Positions 52,461 to 64,000 of a stretch of DNA of 64,000 nucleotides are shown piece after piece. The position numbers and the translations under genes were made by a program. Each line of letters starts with the position of its first letter. The first letter of the stretch is position 1. The notes below the pieces were generated by a model. It made no database searches and was not told the origin of the DNA. It saw nothing but the letters and a program-made list of their open reading frames with translations. The stretch comes from Corythucha ciliata (Eukaryota; Arthropoda; Insecta; Hemiptera; Tingidae): contig CM075938.1 in the NCBI GenBank assembly GCA_038030265.1, positions 18,329,009 to 18,393,008 of the forward strand. The letters are read 5' to 3'.

Positions 52461-55400
52461 TGCCACGAAACTACCCACCACACATAAACCGATGAGTCAT
52501 GGCCCAGGGCCAACCATCGTCTATAAGTTCGCATAGCTCAAATGCTTGTCAATTTCACCTTTAAAAAATTAACTGCTCAAACACTGAAGCAGCTGGCTAG
52601 CTGTCGGTGCATCCTTAGACTTTCCTCGGACTAAAACCTTCAGGTTTTGCACCGAAATTGGCTTGTCAGCGGAATTTTCTGTCTTAAAGTCTTGAAATTG
52701 GCCCTTGATTCACCAGGTTCAGGGGTTTATGGAACCCTAAGAACTGGTAATTTTTCCCTGAATCCCTCCTGTGATGAAATTCCCAGCATCTGCCTTCTGG
52801 ACAGGATAATTATAGTTTTTCAAAAGAAATTGGTTATTTCTGTGCCAGTTCCTATTTGTTGAACAGAATTAACAATTTTTTGGTTGAATTTACCCTTTCA
52901 GGACCCATCTGGTGTTAGAATTGAGTTAGAGGGATGAGTGTCTAAAGGAAAACTGTCAGTTTCTGGAGGACAAATTGTTACATTTTCCGACTTGCGTTGT
53001 GATGCCGTCACAAATTCCTTATAGAAAACTAGGTAGGTACCCAAAGAGTTTTACCGACTTTTTACGCAGAAGTGACGCCGCAATTTGATAATTTTATCGA
53101 CAAACAAACTGAAATAATCGTTGAATATTTTGAATTGTACACATTTTCAAATCGTTGGGAAAACGTGACGCTTTCAGAGCTTCTGCGTGCAATTGGTGAT
53201 TCGTTGAATTTTATTTGTTTATTTTATCTTCGAGACTAGAAGATTCATCGAAGTATGACGTTTTTCATTCGAAGGATTGCGTTCATTGAGCGTGATTAAA
53301 ACTTCATAGAAACGCTATTAAAATATTCCTTGTTCGATAGTTCCTCTTGTTTGTACTAAACAATGCGACGAACTGCTTGATTATGGAGATTACCCCTCCC
53401 CACCGTACACCCATAGTCTTACTGAGGTCTTCAGATTGTTTGAAAAGAAAAAAATCACGACTTCCTTGGGCAGAGTTTTATATTTGGCTTTTCGTTACGG
53501 TCAGTTAAGAGCGGAGGTGGCCTCATAAGGGCGGTGGCTCCTTCCGAACGAACTATACCCGCTTCTTCTTTTCCGGGGGCCCAGCCCTCTGTATGTCTAT
53601 AGTTATCTTCTTGGCGAAGAGACGTCATAGCGACGGAGATAGACTGAAAAACTAGAGTGAGATGGGAAATTGAAGCGAGGGCTCGGAGCCAGGCGCGTGT
53701 TTTTCAACTCTCACTCCCTCACACTCGTTCCCCCTCTAAACAAGAGCAGTGGAGGCCTTCCGCCTCACGCGAAAGACGTCTTTGACAGGCCCCGCCAGTG
53801 GGTGACTCAGAAGACCCGGCGGACCTCTCGATGAAAAGGGTTCGACTCTGTTTCGCTTCAAGTGCGCCTGTGTGAGGGGTTTGGTCTATCCCCGGCCCGG
53901 GGTTTTTTGGAGGGGGCCTCCGCTCCTCGTCCACCTCTTTCTTCTTTGGCTTTGGTACGCTCTTCATCGGCAGTTGTCTGCGCGTTTCCCGACGGCTGTT
54001 CCCTCTATTCCTGTATATAGACGACGAAAAAAGGAGTCGTAGAAGAGGAGCTGAAGAACCTGAGGGCCTCGCGCCAAATACACTACTTGAAGGAATAAGT
54101 GTCAGTGTAGTAATTGTCTATGTTGTCCTTCGTGCGTTCTTGCCAAATTTGCATCCTTAATTTGTTGATACCTTTACTCCCTCCAATCCCCCCGCCCCAT
54201 AATATAGTGCACAATTTACATTTGCGTGTATTTCATACATTAGTTCACCTTTTTTAAAAGATTCACGTTACCTTTTTGTTACAATTTGGTTTTTATTTAT
54301 TTTTTCGCGTCGATACTCAAGAAATGAAGACCTTCGGTCGTTATTGGCACGCTCTTAGCATGATACGGCACCTTCTTATCTTAGTGTCAAGGGGAGTAGG
54401 GAAGGGAAGAGGTTTTTTAGACGTCGCTGTTGAAGGAATACGACCGAAGTCGACCTGGTGAAAACACCCCCTCCCCCGTTCCTCACAATGCGTTCACCCT
54501 CATACTCTTTCAACCCCGCCCCCGGTAACCACCCGTGGTGTCATCATCAGTGCCGCCGCCGCCGCCACCGCTCACCCACCTCCTCCATAGCCCCCCTCGC
54601 GTTCCTTCTTTTCACGGCCGAAGCACTGTACTCCTCCACTTTGCAATATTATCCTCTCCAACCCTTCCCCAGCCGCCCTCCTAGCCACAGTCGCTTTTTT
54701 ACTGGAACCTAGTAATTCACCCCCCTCCCCCTCATCACCATCATCATCATAGCTACCGTAGCCTGTCATCATCATCGTCTTAATTCCATTCGATTAATGT
54801 TATGCGCCAGCATGTTTTTTACGTTTTGTGTGTGCACTCTCGCATGTTAACATCACGTGGGCTTTTTGTGTGTGTTATCATTTTTTTAAAGGCTTGAACA
54901 ATTAATTTTTAGAGTGTTTTTCTTTCTTTTTTTTTTAAAGGAATTTTTGTTCCACTTTAAAAGTAATTTCTTGTAAATGGTTCAACGAACACTTCTTTTT
55001 CTTCTGTCTTTTTTAATAACGTTAAAGGCTATAAAAACTGAAGATAAAGGTTTTTACAACAAGATTTGTTCCCCTCCTCGAGAGTCTTCGAACACCTTTT
55101 CGTATTATTATTGCAAGAAAAGAAGAGAGAGAGAAAAAGAAAATCGGGAATTTAGGAAAAAGCCACCTCTTCGCTTCAGAAGGAATTTCCCAGATAAAAA
55201 GGGAAGATAAATATTTAAATAACTGATAGCTTAGCGATGAGGGTAAATGGGGCATCTTCCGTATAGTTCCAGAACGAACTGAGAAGTGAGAAGGCCCTCC
55301 CTATTTCAAGGTCCTTTTCCTTTTTTTTTTTAATGATCGACAATCGTTAGGCACCCCCCATCCACCACCCATTCACCACCAACCAATTGATGGAGAGACT

Positions 55401-56380
55401 TAAACTTTGAAATTGATGTCAAAGTATAGAATTGCTCAGGGTCGAAATTGTCTAATTCTTGATGGGCTGAAAGCTTCGTGGATGTCACGGTGACGAAGCT
55501 CTTGCCGCTTTCAACTTTTTTTTTTTTTTACGTCTCAGAAACAGCGATTTTAGGTATTATTCGATCAGACATGTGATCGCTGTGTGCGAGAACCAAAATA
55601 AAAATTGTTACTGGAAAAGTTGGCGGAGGAGGGGGAAGGACTTTGGAACGTTTTTCAAGTGCGTACAGCAAACAGTTCACAGACGTTGAGACAGTCGCTT
55701 TCTTGGAAATGTTTTTGTCGACTAGTCGGTTTTTGTTTGAGTAGTCACTGAGGGTGTCAGTGTCTGTATACCCATCGTCGCCGATTCAATTCTGAGACTT
55801 ACGAATGTCTTACGACATCCTGGGCCTTCAAATTTTCTCCCCTTCCCGCACGTTTCAAGGTGGGATACGGAGGGGGAAATGTTTGCAAGTTATTCCACAT
55901 CACGAAGTCTATACAACTTCGTGGAACAGAGACAGGTTTTGGGGAAAACTTATTAGTTTTGGAACTTATGAGGTTAGAATGAAGAAATTGGTATAAATCC
56001 GAGGATGTTTTAGTCAGTTTTTGAAAATTTTGGTTGAAAATCTCCCGTTTCTGAGGACGTCTGTTTCTAATCTTTACAGAAAAGCCAATATACCTTTAGT
56101 CCTTTTTGCGAAATCTCCCATTGCAAAATACGGTAAAATGGTAATTAAATGATTTTTTGAATCGAAACATTCATTTTTATTCAACTTTCTATTCAAAAAA
56201 ACATTTAATTACCTAAAGTTAATTTTAGCATTCACTAACTAATAAAAATTGCGGTTAAATGAACAGTTCGGGAGCCTTTCTTACGGGCTCAATGGAGATA
56301 GCGGAGCCTCATTTTGGCCGTTGTAAGGCCTAAAATGTCGTTGTAGGTTTACATAATATTAGAAAAAAAAGTTGGGAACT
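52461..56380. other. No gene assigned; one GC-rich block
   Basis: 52600-53000 has C-type repeats. 53520-54060 is markedly G+C-rich with an 82-codon minus frame (53719-53967) that starts MKSVPKPKKKEVDEERR; it could be a 5' exon or promoter block but nothing confirms it. 54480-54780 has CCACC/CATCAT simple sequence. 55980-56250 is AT-rich with 'aaaatttt'-type repeats. Confidence 0.3.
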
Positions 56381-56389
56381 AAAAATGAG

Positions 56390-56990
56390 CCAAATCAGTG
56401 AAATTGAATTTTTGATGGAGGCAACGAGGAATTGTTTTATTGAAAGATGTACCTAAATCTGATCTAAACCCGTGAAATTGGCTGTCTGATTGAGTCAAGT
56501 TCTGAAAATTAGTTGTGCGATTGAGCCTCCCGCGATATAATTTTTTTTTTGTACGAATCCCCTGAAAAATTGACTTTCTGAATGAACCGGTCGTGAAATT
56601 GGTCGAAATATGTGGTCTGATTGTGCCAAATTCGCAAATTTTGATGCCATATTGAGCCAAATACACGTAATTACTTTTGTCGCATGGAGTCAGCGGCAAA
56701 ATTGGTTTCCTGATCGAATCGTCTGCGAAATTGCTTTTTCTTATCATCCAACCACAAAATTGGGTTTTATAATAACCGAAGTCGCTGAGTAGATTTTCTG
56801 GAAGATGTAAACCTGCGAAATTGGTTTTGAACAAAGTAAACTTCCCGAACCCGAAAAATTTGTTTTTTGAATAAGACAAATCCAAAAGATTGTTTTATGA
56901 AAGACCCCAAACTTTCCAAAGTCGTTATTGAAAAGCTAAATCGGCGAAATTTTATAATTTTTCACTGCGCCAAACGCGTGAAATTGGTTG
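56390..56990. repeat. A-repeat array, plus orientation
   Basis: Units such as 'gagccaaatcagtgaaattg', 'gatctaaacccgtgaaattggctg' and 'gtaaacctgcgaaattggttttg' at ~30-36 bp spacing. The 168-codon minus frame across it is a by-product of the repeat. Confidence 0.75.
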
Positions 56991-56999
56991 AAGCCCTAA

Positions 57000-57720
57000 G
57001 CGGTAAATAAAATATTCCTCATCTTTCCAATTTTCCTTGAACTGAATTTTGGCTTTTACACAGCACATTATAGCTCTGTTCGCGAACCTGCTCGCGTTCG
57101 CGACAAATTTAGGCAAGCTGGTACAAAGATGCGTGGTGGTGAGAGGGGGGGGGAGCTTTAGGAGACAGAGAAGGTAACACGGCTGTTTGTGTTCTGCCCT
57201 GCACTACACTACACTTTTTATTCGTGAACAGACATTATCTGTTTGTACTTCAACGATTGGAGGCTGGCAGCAAGCCCACCACGCTGTCGAAAAGACCGTA
57301 CCGACCGACCACTCTCACCGTCAAATGTCTTCATCTTCAGAAACACCCCCCCCCCTCCTCCTCCTCCAATTCACTCATCCCTTAGGGTCTGGTTTTACGC
57401 CTCTGAATGGAATCCATCTGTTAGTTGGATCTAATGGGCTTATCTAAGACCCGTGGTTGATGGCAAGCCTTTTGTCTTTGTGTGGTTATTGTGAATTTTT
57501 GATGTAAAATAATTTGTTCCAAGGTTGATTTTATGCGAAAGTTGACTGTCGGGCTGTAAAAAACATTTCCAGTGCTTGGCGACGTTTCTATGAACATAGA
57601 ATTTTTTCAGACTCCGGAGTGTTACCCCCTTAAAACAACCAAAGTCCCGGCCGAAAGGGTCAGTTTCGGCCTGATAATTGACTGTTCGGCGGCTTTTCTC
57701 ACTCTCTTGGATAGCAGAAG
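57000..57720. other. No gene assigned
   Basis: 57180-57450 is relatively GC-rich with overlapping frames but no recognisable protein. A G run lies at 57144-57152. Confidence 0.3.
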
Positions 57721-57724
57721 AATG

Positions 57725-58470
57725 GGTCTTAAACAAGCCAACCACAATGACATTTCGTTTTTGAAGAAGCCAACCCCTCAATCCTCAAAATTGGATTCTT
57801 AAATGCCAGATCCGTGAAATTTAGGATTAAAAAAAATAAACTGAATCCACGAAATTGATTTTTTGAAACAGCCAAATCCACGGCATTTATTTTTTTAAAG
57901 AGCCAAAACCGCGAAATTGGTTTTTAAAAGAGCTAATTCCATAAATTGATTTTATTTAAATAAGGTAACCCCGCAAAATTGCTTTTTAAATGGACAGCGC
58001 GAAATTTACTTTTTTAGGTGAGCCAGCACCGCACAATAGGTTTCAATTGATCCAACTCCGCGATGAATTTTTGAAAAAGCTGGGCCCGCGAAATTGGTTT
58101 TTCGAGTGAGCTGAACTCGCAAAATTGTTTATTTCTTGGGAGGGGAAGGGGGTGAGTCACTCCCGTGAAAACGGTTTATGGAAGTAGCCAGACTAGCGAA
58201 ATTAGTCTTTGACATGAGCCAAGACGCTGGCAATTTTTATTTGTGATTGAGTTCTGTAAGTGCAGTCAGATCCGTGAAATTCGGACTTCGAAAGTATTCT
58301 CCTAACCCGTGTAATTGACTTTTTTGAAGGATCCCAGTCCGCGGAATGGATTCGCGAAATTTGAGTGGGGCCAGACCCGCTAAATTTTGCTTTTGAAAGG
58401 AGTGTGGTACAGGAAATTGTTGTCTAAAATGAGCCAACAGCCTGGAAATTAACATTTTATACGGGGGAAA
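57725..58470. repeat. A-repeat array, plus orientation (best-ordered)
   Basis: The clearest A array: consecutive ~30-bp units 'agagccaaaaccgcgaaattgg-tttttaaa', 'gctgggcccgcgaaattgg-tttttcgag' and so on can be stepped off by eye for more than 20 units. Confidence 0.8.
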
Positions 58471-58626
58471 TTTGATCTTTACCATCGACGTAAACAATGA
58501 CTTGAAAAGAGGGGAAAGTGACTCAGTGAACCACTGGTTTCCTCTGTGACGAAGAATCACGCCTGTCTGTCTACTTATGCTTGTGGTGGTGGTGGAGGGA
58601 TATTGCCATCCACGGAACATCGTACG

Positions 58627-58823
58627 TTAAGCCTTGATTACACGGGACTAGTTCAAAAGCTAAAAGCCAGCGAATTCGCTAGCAGCTTGTAAACTCGCCC
58701 CGTGTTATCGTCTCTGTTCACTATCCGATTGTATAAAAGCTGCGAAACAATAGAAAGACTGGCTAATTTATTCGCTACTCGCTGGCTTTTAGCTTGTAAA
58801 CTAGCCCCGTGTAAACGAGGCTT
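58627..58823. mobile_element. MITE, TTAAGCCTTGATTACACGGG ends
   Basis: Left AAGCCTTGATTACACGGG and right CCCGTGTAAACGAGGCTT invert, extended by CTAAAAGCCAGCGA / TCGCTGGCTTTTAG. Confidence 0.8.
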
Positions 58824-58899
58824 CACGGCCCTGGACCAGATTGAGCTAATGGGCCAAATTTCAAAGAAAGTCTGTTTTCATAAACCGGAGACAAGTCGA

Positions 58900-59048
58900 T
58901 TAAGGGCCGGTTTATCAATCATTGGATATCTCATGGAGTTGCCATCTCTCGAATAACTTTACAATGCTGTTTACAAAAAGGCCCGCATAGCAACCATACT
59001 TATCCCTGCTTTGTCTGTAGAATAAGTGCAGTGATAAACGCACCCTTA
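58900..59048. mobile_element. MITE, TTAAGGGCCGGTTTATCA ends
   Basis: TAAGGGCCGGTTTATCA and TGATAAACGCACCCTTA are imperfect inverted ends 149 bp apart. Same end style as the TTAAGCC elements. Confidence 0.6.
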
Positions 59049-59394
59049 GAGTAGAGAATTCTCTCATTTCATGAAGCGGATATTCGTATGTTTTAGTGAG
59101 TGTGTGTGTGGGGGGGGGGGGCTTATGAAAATGAATAGACTCAAAGTAGCTTTTGGGGCTAAATTGACAATTTCCTCGATGAGTACTGTATTTCCTGGCG
59201 AAAACTTCCTTCTTTGTAGGGACTAATTCAGTTCCTCGGTAATTTAAATGGGTGGGTGGAAAGTGCAGGAGTTTATGGGGTCAAACTTTATTTTATTAAG
59301 CCCTGTACCTCAACTAACGTATATGAGGTGTACCATTTAGGAATTTTTCACATTTTTGTTCTCCTAATTTTGTATTTTCTCGCTTGTTTAACAG

Positions 59395-60609
59395 TATCAT
59401 GTCTTCAGCTCGCCCAGCGGCTATTCGTAACGGGGACAGCCTACTAGTCAAAAACATATCAAGCGGAGGCGCTCAGTTCTACAAAGAGACGATCTCGAAA
59501 GGACTCGCGGATGACAGCCAAGAAGAAATCAAAGGCGACCGAGGAGGTCGAACTGACGAGGAAGATTTTGAAAATGATGACGGCGAGGAAGATGACGACG
59601 TCGACGGAGGTGTCGCTGGTGGTGACGGTGACGATGACGACGACCGTCTCCCTCAGTGCAAGATCAAACGGAATTACTCCTGCGTCAAATGCGATTATTA
59701 CACGCAAAATCCTCGCTTCTATCTGTACCATCAGAAAGAGACTCATGGCGAGAAGATGAAAATTTACGAGTGCGCTCATTGTTTGTACGCGAGCAAGCAC
59801 AGTCAGAAACTTCAAAGGCACATTCATATGGTTCACGTGATGGGTGGTGGTAAAAAGAGAAGCAAAGGGAGTGACTCCTCATGGCCTCCGGGGATTCCGA
59901 ACAAGAAAACGAGGTTGAATCCTCCGTCCTTGATTCCACCGCCCCCACCGCCGACTTCACTTCCTTCTCAGAGCGATATTTATCAAATTGAAGAATCGGC
60001 CGGGGAAATCGAAGACCCGATCTACGGACCGGACGGAACGCAAATATTTAAGTGTTCAGTTTGCGATATGACAGCCAAGACTCAGGCGAGTGTTTAGTCA
60101 CGAAAAAAAAAAAAAAAAAAATTAATGACTCATTTTTACAGCCAACTAACTTTGAAATTTTTATTCCCCGGCAGGGCTTGATTGCTCGCCACGAGCGTAT
60201 CGTTCACCTAAAGAAGAAATTCTTTCGCTGCGGTAAATGCAACTACGTCACTCATATGAAAGCCCGCTACACGAAACACGTCAAATATCATTCGATGCCG
60301 ATGATCAAATGTGATATGTGCGACTTTAAAACGCCTTACAAGTGGAATTTGGATCGTCACAATAAGAACCATACGGGCGATGGCCCCTTCAAGTGTTCCA
60401 TCTGTAATTTCACCGCTGAAATTAAACAATCGTTGACGGTGCATGAAATGAATCATCACGTTCCGCCCGTCGGTCATTTTATACCGCCGAGTCGGCGACG
60501 GTTGAAAGTGGGCGCTTCCGACACGATGGGCATGGTGACGGAAGAGGATCAGATCGATCAGAGTGAATTGGAGTTGCTTCGCATGGAACGTGAAGGCGCC
60601 TACGAACAG
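59395..60609 (+). CDS. chn: C2H2 zinc-finger protein, charlatan-like (partial)
   Basis: Likely nuclear DNA-binding repressor; Drosophila Charlatan is regarded as a REST/NRSF-like factor in neural genes. Two exons are visible: 59395-60085 (after TTGTTTAACAG) and 60175-60609 (ends CAG|GTTAGA), both in phase; the first ATG is 59399-59401, though coding upstream exons are not excluded. After an N-terminal stretch comes an acidic run (EEDFENDDGEEDDDVDG), then finger 1 (YSCVKCDYYTQNPRFYLYHQ), finger 2 (YECAHCLYASKHSQKLQRHI), a Pro-rich linker, finger 3 (FKCSVCDMTAKTQ, split by the intron, then GLIARHERIVH), finger 4 (FRCGKCNYVTHMKARYTKHV), finger 5 (IKCDMCDFKTPYKWNLDRHN) and finger 6 (FKCSICNFTAEIKQSLTVHE), then MNHHVPPVG. 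Fingers 4-6 plus HEMNHHVPP are what I recall of charlatan. The intron is GC-AG. The 3' exons are not seen before the window ends. Confidence 0.85.
60086..60174 (+). other. GC-AG intron splitting zinc finger 3
   Basis: Donor CAG|GCGAGT, acceptor CCCCGGCAG|GGC, with CTAAC branch-like sequence about 25 bases upstream of the acceptor. The join restores C-x2-C-x12-H-x4-H spacing. A second acceptor-like TTTTTACAG at about 60141 is in the same phase. Confidence 0.85.
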
Positions 60610-60643
60610 GTTAGAACATTTTAATTTTGAATTCTGAATTTTG

Positions 60644-60880
60644 ATCAACGATATATAAACCTGGATTGCTCAAAGCGGGTTGGAGGAGTGTGGAGAGGGT
60701 ACGCCGCGTCCCCTGATGAAAATAGTGACCGATTTCCCAACGTTCTTTCTATTTCTCTTTTCGTGTAGTTATGGAAACTAGGTCCTTATGTTGAAACCCC
60801 ATCCCTCTCATCCACTTTCTGATGGCCCCACTTTATCAGCAGTGATGAGCAATCCAGTTCTTTTATATATTATCGTTGAT
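60644..60880. mobile_element. MITE with ~30-bp imperfect TIRs (copy 2)
   Basis: TCAACGATATATAAACCTGG at the left and the inverse of CAACGATAATATATAAAAGA at the right, with GGATTGCTCA / TGAGCAATCC. Homologous in inverse orientation to 6653-6903. It lies in the intron just after the charlatan exon. Confidence 0.75.
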
Positions 60881-61815
60881 TTTGGTATGTTGTGTGTGTG
60901 GGGTAGGGGATCCAGAATGGTAACGTCAACGACGGTCCGTGCGCGGTAAACCGGAGAAGAACTCGTCATTTCTTTCAATAGGAAAACTCCGAATTTTTAT
61001 TAGCTTCTCGGTCCGTTGAGCCAGATCGATACAATCACTCATCCCCCTTCTCCACTCCATCGCCTACCCAGGAAATTCTGTAAATAACGCGAAGAAAGGT
61101 TTTCAACAAATGTCGGTGACTAATACTGGTGGAGCTGAGTCAAGAGCAAACCTTGAGCTTTCAAGCCGCAACGAACCTCTTAAGACACCCGGCAAAATAC
61201 TCATAAGTTCACAGTAAGAGTGATAGGGAGGGGGGGGGGGTGAAATCGGGTGGTCGGATGTGGGGTGGGGGTAATTTAGTTCAAAGTCAAGTGCAGCTAA
61301 CCCCAATTGTGATCGTTTCTTGAAAATTATTGTCAGCTAATTTTCCTTGTTTTGATCCGAATAACCAGAAACTTTTTGTAAATTAATAAATTATTTTGCT
61401 ACGTTAGCAATCGGTTAAAATGATATGGTAGACGATGGGCCCCTGCCCCGAGGATTCAACAGCGCAGCGGGCAACTAAAAAAAAAAAAAATCACTACCTC
61501 TTCCTCTCATCCTCTTAAAGGCTCTTTCATTAGTTTCATTATCACTTGTGGTATATTCTTCCCTTTTTTATTATTATTAGAGGGTCAAGGCTTGTGGTTT
61601 TTTTTTCCTTTTTTATATACTATCCAGTCTTTTCCGCTAACTTTGTAGTTGTTTTGGTCTTTTAGTTCATGGGCTAAGCTAGGAAAAAGACAGAAGGGTG
61701 GGCGGATTTTCACATTTCCCCATCCCACTTGCTTTGGAAACAACTTACACCGCCTCCTCGCCCATCGTGACTTTCTAATGAAATTGATAAAGTAATTGTT
61801 GCTAAATTATTAGCT
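60881..61815. other. No exon recognised
   Basis: Probably intron of the charlatan-like gene. A G run lies near 61231 and simple A/T tracts at 61478 and 61590. Confidence 0.35.
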
Positions 61816-61849
61816 ACCAGTGCCGGCTTCAGGGGGGGGGGCTTTGGTG

Positions 61850-62610
61850 ATTTTCCTCAATTTAGCCGCGAAGTAGCTTTTTTATCCCATATGTTGGCAT
61901 TTTCCCCAATGTTAGCCATGAATTGAAGATTTCCTCGATTTTTGCGGCAAATTAGCGATTTTCACCTTTTCAGCAGTGAATTAGCATTTTTTCGCAGCAA
62001 GTATGTAGTTTTTTGTTAATTTCAGCCGCGCTAGTTAGTGAATATTCTCAATATTGGCCGCAAATGAGCGGTGTGTGAACTATTTTTGCCCCGCATTAAC
62101 AATTTTTTTTTTTACTTTTAGCTATGGACTAGCGTTTTTTCTCAATTCTAGGCCCGGTGTTGCCTTCAGAAGCCTCGGATTTATGTTTTTCTAAATTTTA
62201 GCCGCGAGTCAGCGTTATTACTAAATTTTAGTCGTGAATTAGCGTTTTTATAAATTTTATCCGTGAATTAGCAGATTTTTGTCGTTTGTATCCGCGAATT
62301 AACGTTTTTTTTAGACTTTATCCGCACATTATCGAATTTTTCACAATTTTAGCGATTCTTTACAGTTGTGCCCGCGAAATAGGATTGTTGCAAGTTTAGC
62401 CGCTAATCGCGCAATTTCATTAGCGAATTAGCCTTTTTTTCTCAATTTTTGCGTAGATTAGCGTTTCTCCTAGTTTTAGCAGCTAATTAGCCATTCTTCT
62501 TCGCTGCGAATCGGTGGCTTTTCGTCTTTTCATGCGCGAATGGGCGATTCTTTGCGAATTTGTCAGTTTTATCAATTTTAGCCCCGAATATGCGTGTTTT
62601 TTCTATTGTA
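61850..62610. repeat. B-repeat array, plus orientation
   Basis: ~25 degenerate units, e.g. 'attttagccgcgagtcagcgttattactaa', 'attttagtcgtgaattagcgtttttataa' (29-30 bp each). Preceded by GCCGGCTTCAGGGGGGGG (61822-61839), which resembles a CAGGGCCGGCTT-type transposon end. Confidence 0.8.
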
Positions 62611-62914
62611 TAGCCTTAGCGGGTTTTCTTGCCTTTTTTTAAAGCTCTGCTTAAGTACTCTTTGTTGATCAGCTGCAACGTTCCATTCCGTCCTGGGTCG
62701 GATGGATTGAAAATCGTCGAAAGGAGCCAATATGCATGCCTAAAACTCGTTTTCACGTACCTACACACGTGAACATAGAACCTAAAATTCCTCATTTTCC
62801 CTTCTTAAAGCTTTTCGGGAGCCCGTCTAGTATAGGGGACCCGCTACTGATTCGCAGACAGAAGTGATAGAAAGCGCTGAATGATGGCTTATAAAAATAC
62901 TTAGCTACTTCGCG

Positions 62915-63800
62915 GCTAAGGTTTCCCTAACGATTCAACGTATAAAGTGCAGAAAAATCGCTAATTAGTGGCTAGAAGTAAGGAAACGACAATTTTCGGC
63001 TTTTGAAGGCAAGTTCGCGGCTCAAACTGAGAAAAAGCGCTAAGCGGAAAAAAATTGCTCAATTAGAAGCTAAAAAAGAAAAAGTGCTAATTCGTTGATG
63101 AAATTCAGAAAAATGGCTCGATAGCGTTAGGAAAAACACGAATTTACCGCAAAATTTCAGAAAAATCTCTAATTCACGGCTAAAATTGGAAAAAATTGAT
63201 AATTGGTGGCTAATTCACCGATAAAATTAAGAAGAAGCGCTAAAGTAAGGAAAAACGCTAATTCATGGAGAAAACGTCAAATTCGCGGCTTCTGAAGGTA
63301 ACTTTGTGCCAGAAAGTGAAAAAAAAAAAAATCGTTAATCCACGGCCAAATTCAGAAAAAACATCGGGTAAGTCGCGACGAAAATTGGGGAAAAACTCTA
63401 ATCTGGGCTGAAATGTAGAAAAATATGTAATTTTAGCGGCTAAAATTATTAAAAACGCTAATGTGTGGTTGTAATCAAGATAGGTAAATGGCCAATTGAG
63501 TTAATTTGAGAGAATTTGCTAATTCACAGAAAATAGCAAGCCGCGGGTTCCGGAGGCAACGTCGTGGCCAATTAGTAAAAAGCGCTAATTTAGGGCAAAC
63601 ATTGAGAAAAATTGCGGCTAAATTGAGAAAAATCGCTAACGCGCGGCCAAAATTGAGGAAAATCGCAAATTCGCGGCTAAACTGGAGACAAATCGCTTAT
63701 TCATGGCTAAGAAGAGGAAAAATAGCTAATTCGCCGATGAAATTGAGAAGAAGTGGTGCAATGTTGAAAAAACACTTATTCGCGGTTAATGTCGAGAAAA
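62915..63800. repeat. B-repeat array, minus orientation
   Basis: The same unit reversed: 'aattgagaaaaatcgctaacgcgcggccaa', 'aattgaggaaaatcgcaaattcgcggctaa' and so on. The 114-codon plus frame at 63506-63850 is a translation of the repeat (KLRKIANSR motif). With the plus array it forms a mirror pair around 62.6-62.9 kb. Confidence 0.8.
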
Positions 63801-64000
63801 CGCTTAATTCGCGTCTCGATCTGAACGGTGACTTCATGGGTCGCTGGTGAAATATTCGCCCGGGGGCGGATAATGTCTATATAAGGTCAGCACTGCTAGT
63901 TACATTGGCCTGGTTGTCGGGCCGATGAGAGCCTGAATTGAATAGCACCGTGGGGCTTTTTGAAGGCCGTGTTTCGTGAAGACCGAATTTCGCGTGTCAG

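Noticed and set aside
54572..54775. MMMTGYGSYDDDGDEGEGGE frame as a coding exon
   Set aside because: The sequence is largely CAT/CCACC simple repeat on the plus strand; the acidic peptide follows from that.
59399..60609. Identification of the finger protein as REST itself
   Set aside because: The finger sequences do not match vertebrate REST finger order as I remember it; the KWNLDRH and HEMNHHVPP stretches fit charlatan better.

Overview
This is a eukaryotic nuclear contig, AT-rich, with split genes, short GT-AG (and some GC-AG) introns, non-LTR retrotransposon debris and very many short inverted-repeat elements. The two complete genes and one partial gene read as arthropod proteins: the TFIIS coding sequence is closest in my memory to insect TFIIS, and the zinc-finger gene resembles Drosophila charlatan. 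An insect is therefore the best guess. The species cannot be fixed from sequence alone. The many runs of 9-13 G or C are a striking local habit.

Layout. 2.07-3.38 kb (minus): transcription elongation factor TFIIS in six exons, with one apparent 1-nt frameshift in its low-complexity hinge. 3.86-11.59 kb (plus): a DNAJA2-type type-I HSP40 in seven exons, divergently arranged with TFIIS across about 0.5 kb; its 6.2-kb first intron is packed with transposon relics. 12.6-13.2 kb: short exons with good splice sites that may be an unrecognised small gene. 13.2-59.3 kb: almost entirely repeats and unassigned DNA. It holds fragments of non-LTR retrotransposons (also one at 9.4 kb), hAT-like non-autonomous elements, two giant foldback elements (about 1.3 and 1.4 kb), numerous MITEs, four tRNA-Thr-like modules carried inside inverted-repeat elements, and long arrays of two highly diverged 30-bp repeats (here called A and B) and a pyrimidine/purine-biased minisatellite (D). 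59.4-60.6 kb (plus): two coding exons of a six-finger C2H2 protein, probably charlatan (REST-like repressor), continuing beyond this window. 61.8-63.8 kb: a B-repeat array whose orientation flips in the middle.

The genes are ordinary housekeeping or regulatory genes with no evident joint pathway beyond TFIIS and DNAJA2 sharing a divergent promoter interval. The novelty is in the repeats. These include TIR elements that carry a Pol III tRNA-like module, one complex insertion of them with an 11-bp target duplication, a nested hAT MITE with an exact 8-bp target duplication, and a recurring CTGAAGA-stem-GAAA motif with compensatory changes in its stem. They also include 30-bp satellite-like arrays that sit beside or inside hAT-type ends. 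All identifications are from reading the sequence; no database search was possible.
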